From NCBI GenBank assembly GCA_900769145.1, contig CAAGFN010000136.1, forward strand, positions 1-7,308: a stretch of DNA of 7,308 nt. The letters run 5' to 3'. This document shows positions 5,639-7,308 of the stretch, one piece after another. Below the pieces are notes generated by a model. That model was not told where the DNA came from. It made no database searches and worked only from the letters and a program-made list of their open reading frames with translations. Made by a program: the position numbers and the translations under genes. The stretch comes from Rikenellaceae bacterium. GTDB lineage: Bacteria > Bacteroidota > Bacteroidia > Bacteroidales > UBA932. The stretch's first letter is position 1. Every line of letters begins with the position of its first letter.

Positions 5639-7147
5639 GTGGACAGGACGGTGGCGATAATCGGAAGCGGTCTCGGCGGACTTGAGTGCGGATGCATTCT
5701 GGCCCGCAAGGGCTTCAAAGTCATTGTCTTGGAGAAGGCCAATGTGCCGGGAGGAGCGCTACAGACATTCACCAGGAAGGACTCCAAGGGCCGTACGCAT
5801 ATCTTTGACACAGGTTTCCACTACGTCGGCAGCCTCGGGGAAAGTGAGCCACTCGGCCGGCTGTTTTCGTTTTTCGGCCTTAAGGACCTGTCTTGGGAGC
5901 CTTTGGACAGGGATTTTGCCGCTGAAGTTCTAATCGGGGGTGTGAAATATGCCCTGCCAACGGGTTATGAAGCCTACAGGGAAAGGTTGTGCGAGTCCTT
6001 CCCTCATTGCATTGACGGAATCCGGAAATATGTGGGATTGCTGGAGGAAGTGGGTGACAACATTTTCAATGCCTTCCGCCCGGAAGCCGGGATGAATCCT
6101 CTTTTCGGGGTCTCCGCAGCGGATTATCTTCGGGAAACATTGCAGGACCAACGACTTGTAACCCTGGTATCCGGTGCCTCGGCGTTCAACATGGACTTGC
6201 GTCCGGAAAGTCTTCCTCTCTATGTTTTCGCCCAGATAAACAGTTCATTCATAAGGAGTTCGTGGAGATTGGCCCACCCGGATGGAGGGGCTGCGATTGT
6301 AGCAGCATTGAGAAAATCATTGGAACGGGACGGCGGGGAATTGATTACCGGTGCCGAAGTGACTGCAATACGTACTGACGGTATTGGACGTGTCGTTTCT
6401 TTGGATGTCCACAAGGGAAATGAATCAGTTGAACTGCCTGTGGACTATGTGATTTCAGATATGCATCCGTCGCTGGCCATAGGTATGGTGGATGAATGCA
6501 GGGCGCTCCGTAGGATTTACAGGTCGAGGATGACCGGGCTTGGCAACAGCAGGGGAATATTCACGGTCAATGTGGCATTGAAGCCGGGTACTATGCCTTA
6601 TCTGAACCGCAATATATTCGTCGCTGCTCCGGATTGTGATCCTTGGCATGTCTCCGGCCGGGGAGGAGATGAGGTGATGGTGCATTTCAATGCTGCCGAT
6701 GTCTCCGACGGCTCCGCTCTCTCGCTTGACATCCTCACGCCAATGGACTGGCAGAAGATGGATTTGAACGGGAGAGGCGAGGCTTACAGGGATATGAAAC
6801 GTCAGTGTGCGGAGAGATGCATCTGGCTGGCTTCCAAGGCTTTGCCTGGATTGGAGGATGCTGTGGACAGGTATTGGACAGGCAGCCCGCTGACCTGGAG
6901 AGATTATACCGGGACTGTAGATGGCTCGGCTTTCGGGGCGTTCAAGGACTGCCGCAATCCGCTTGCCACTGTGCTCTCGCCGAGAACTCCGCTGGAGAAT
7001 CTCTTCCTTACAGGGCAGAGTCTCAATCTTCATGGAATTCTCGGTGTGACAATGACTTCGGTTCTTACTTGCTCGGCAATGCCGGGACTTGGGAATCTTC
7101 CGGCGGAGATGGGGCTGATTAATGGAAAAATAATTGATACAATATGA
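5639..7147 (+). CDS. CrtI/phytoene-desaturase-like FAD-dependent oxidoreductase
   Basis: Flavoprotein of the carotenoid desaturase / retinol saturase superfamily. The N-terminal Rossmann FAD site is AIIGSGLGGLECG (6-18: the GxGxxG glycines at 9, 11 and 14, plus Gly18), with the ribose-binding acid Glu32 in VLEKANVPGG. FDTGFHYVG at 56-64 matches the conserved D-x-G-x-H-Y segment of this superfamily. The C-terminal LFLTGQSLNLHGILGV (455-470) is the second FAD-contacting motif. At 502 residues it is the usual size. GTG is chosen as start because the dinucleotide motif begins 9 codons later and a strong Shine-Dalgarno precedes it. It follows the dehydratase by 1 nt and overlaps the ketoreductase by 4 nt (ATGA). 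In this setting it may desaturate, saturate or isomerise the conjugated acyl chain; the substrate is unknown. A true carotenoid role is less likely because no isoprenoid genes are visible. Confidence 0.87.
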   Translation: MDRTVAIIGSGLGGLECGCILARKGFKVIVLEKANVPGGALQTFTRKDSKGRTHIFDTGFHYVGSLGESEPLGRLFSFFGLKDLSWEPLDRDFAAEVLIGGVKYALPTGYEAYRERLCESFPHCIDGIRKYVGLLEEVGDNIFNAFRPEAGMNPLFGVSAADYLRETLQDQRLVTLVSGASAFNMDLRPESLPLYVFAQINSSFIRSSWRLAHPDGGAAIVAALRKSLERDGGELITGAEVTAIRTDGIGRVVSLDVHKGNESVELPVDYVISDMHPSLAIGMVDECRALRRIYRSRMTGLGNSRGIFTVNVALKPGTMPYLNRNIFVAAPDCDPWHVSGRGGDEVMVHFNAADVSDGSALSLDILTPMDWQKMDLNGRGEAYRDMKRQCAERCIWLASKALPGLEDAVDRYWTGSPLTWRDYTGTVDGSAFGAFKDCRNPLATVLSPRTPLENLFLTGQSLNLHGILGVTMTSVLTCSAMPGLGNLPAEMGLINGKIIDTI

Positions 7148-7308
7148 AAAGCAATGTACTTGTGACCGGAGGCAGCCGCGGGATAGGACGGGCTGTATGT
7201 GCCAGGCTTGCGTCGGAGGGACGCCATATCATAATCAACTATGTATCGAACGATGCCGCTGCACGGGAGACTCTGGCCTTGGTCGAGTCAGCTGGTGGTT
7301 CGGGGGAA
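7144..7308 (+). CDS. FabG-like 3-oxoacyl-ACP reductase, 3'-truncated by window edge
   Basis: First 55 codons of a short-chain dehydrogenase/reductase. MKSNVLVTGGSRGIG carries the NAD(P)-binding TGxxxGxG motif at residues 8-15, followed by a helix (RAVCARLASEG) and a second strand IIINYVS, typical of FabG (strand ending in N-Y followed by a small or basic residue for NADPH). The catalytic Ser-Tyr-Lys lies beyond the window, so activity cannot be judged. It would reduce 3-ketoacyl-ACP to the 3-hydroxy form, the step between the ketosynthase and dehydratase of the same operon. Its ATG overlaps the TGA of the flavoenzyme gene by four bases (ATGA), indicating coupled translation. Confidence 0.92.
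   Translation, partial: MKSNVLVTGGSRGIGRAVCARLASEGRHIIINYVSNDAAARETLALVESAGGSGE

Noticed and set aside
6455..7033. 192-codon minus-strand frame inside the flavoenzyme gene
   Set aside because: Antisense shadow of a well-supported CrtI-like protein; low-complexity translation without domain signals.
1..7308. CRISPR array, tRNA/rRNA, transposase, integrase, attachment site or defence system
   Set aside because: No regularly spaced repeats, cloverleaf sequence, DDE or recombinase motifs, or toxin-antitoxin pairs were seen; the genes are metabolic and contiguous.

Overview
The window looks like a chromosomal piece of a Bacteroidota genome, most likely order Bacteroidales. Three things suggest this: promoter boxes of the form TAnnTTTG sit in both main intergenic gaps; most genes lack a Shine-Dalgarno sequence; and the protein sequences (guanylate kinase next to NadD, a class II aldolase of about 333 residues, a FabB-like ketosynthase with an unusual GHEMWMAG loop) fit that group. 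Genus cannot be read from the sequence. All recognisable genes appear intact except the two cut by the window edges.

Left part (1-2147), housekeeping. The 3' end of tdh (L-threonine 3-dehydrogenase) runs rightward. It converges on a leftward gmk-nadD pair (guanylate kinase, then nicotinate-nucleotide adenylyltransferase). The tdh and nadD stop codons are only 2 nt apart, with no visible terminator between them.

Middle (2148-3693). A 339-nt divergent intergenic region separates gmk from fba (class II fructose-bisphosphate aldolase). It holds three CAGATTT direct repeats, a CGTAGC/GCTACG dyad, and two back-to-back TAnnTTTG boxes facing opposite ways. fba uses a restricted set of arginine codons, as expected for a highly expressed glycolytic gene, and ends at a textbook intrinsic terminator (3535-3572).

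Right part (3694-7308), a tight rightward operon running off the window: FabB-like beta-ketoacyl-ACP synthase, acyl carrier protein, an ApeP-like hotdog dehydratase without the canonical FabZ HFPG motif, a CrtI/phytoene-desaturase-like FAD oxidoreductase, and a FabG-like ketoreductase. The genes are spaced by 45, 3, 1 and -4 nt. Together they supply condensation, carrier, dehydration and ketoreduction. No enoyl reductase is visible, and a carotenoid-desaturase-type flavoenzyme is present instead. This is the expected layout for iterative synthesis of a polyene acyl chain, as in aryl polyene or flexirubin-type clusters, rather than for housekeeping fatty-acid synthesis. It is the most interesting part of the window. 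The product cannot be determined because the cluster continues to the right.
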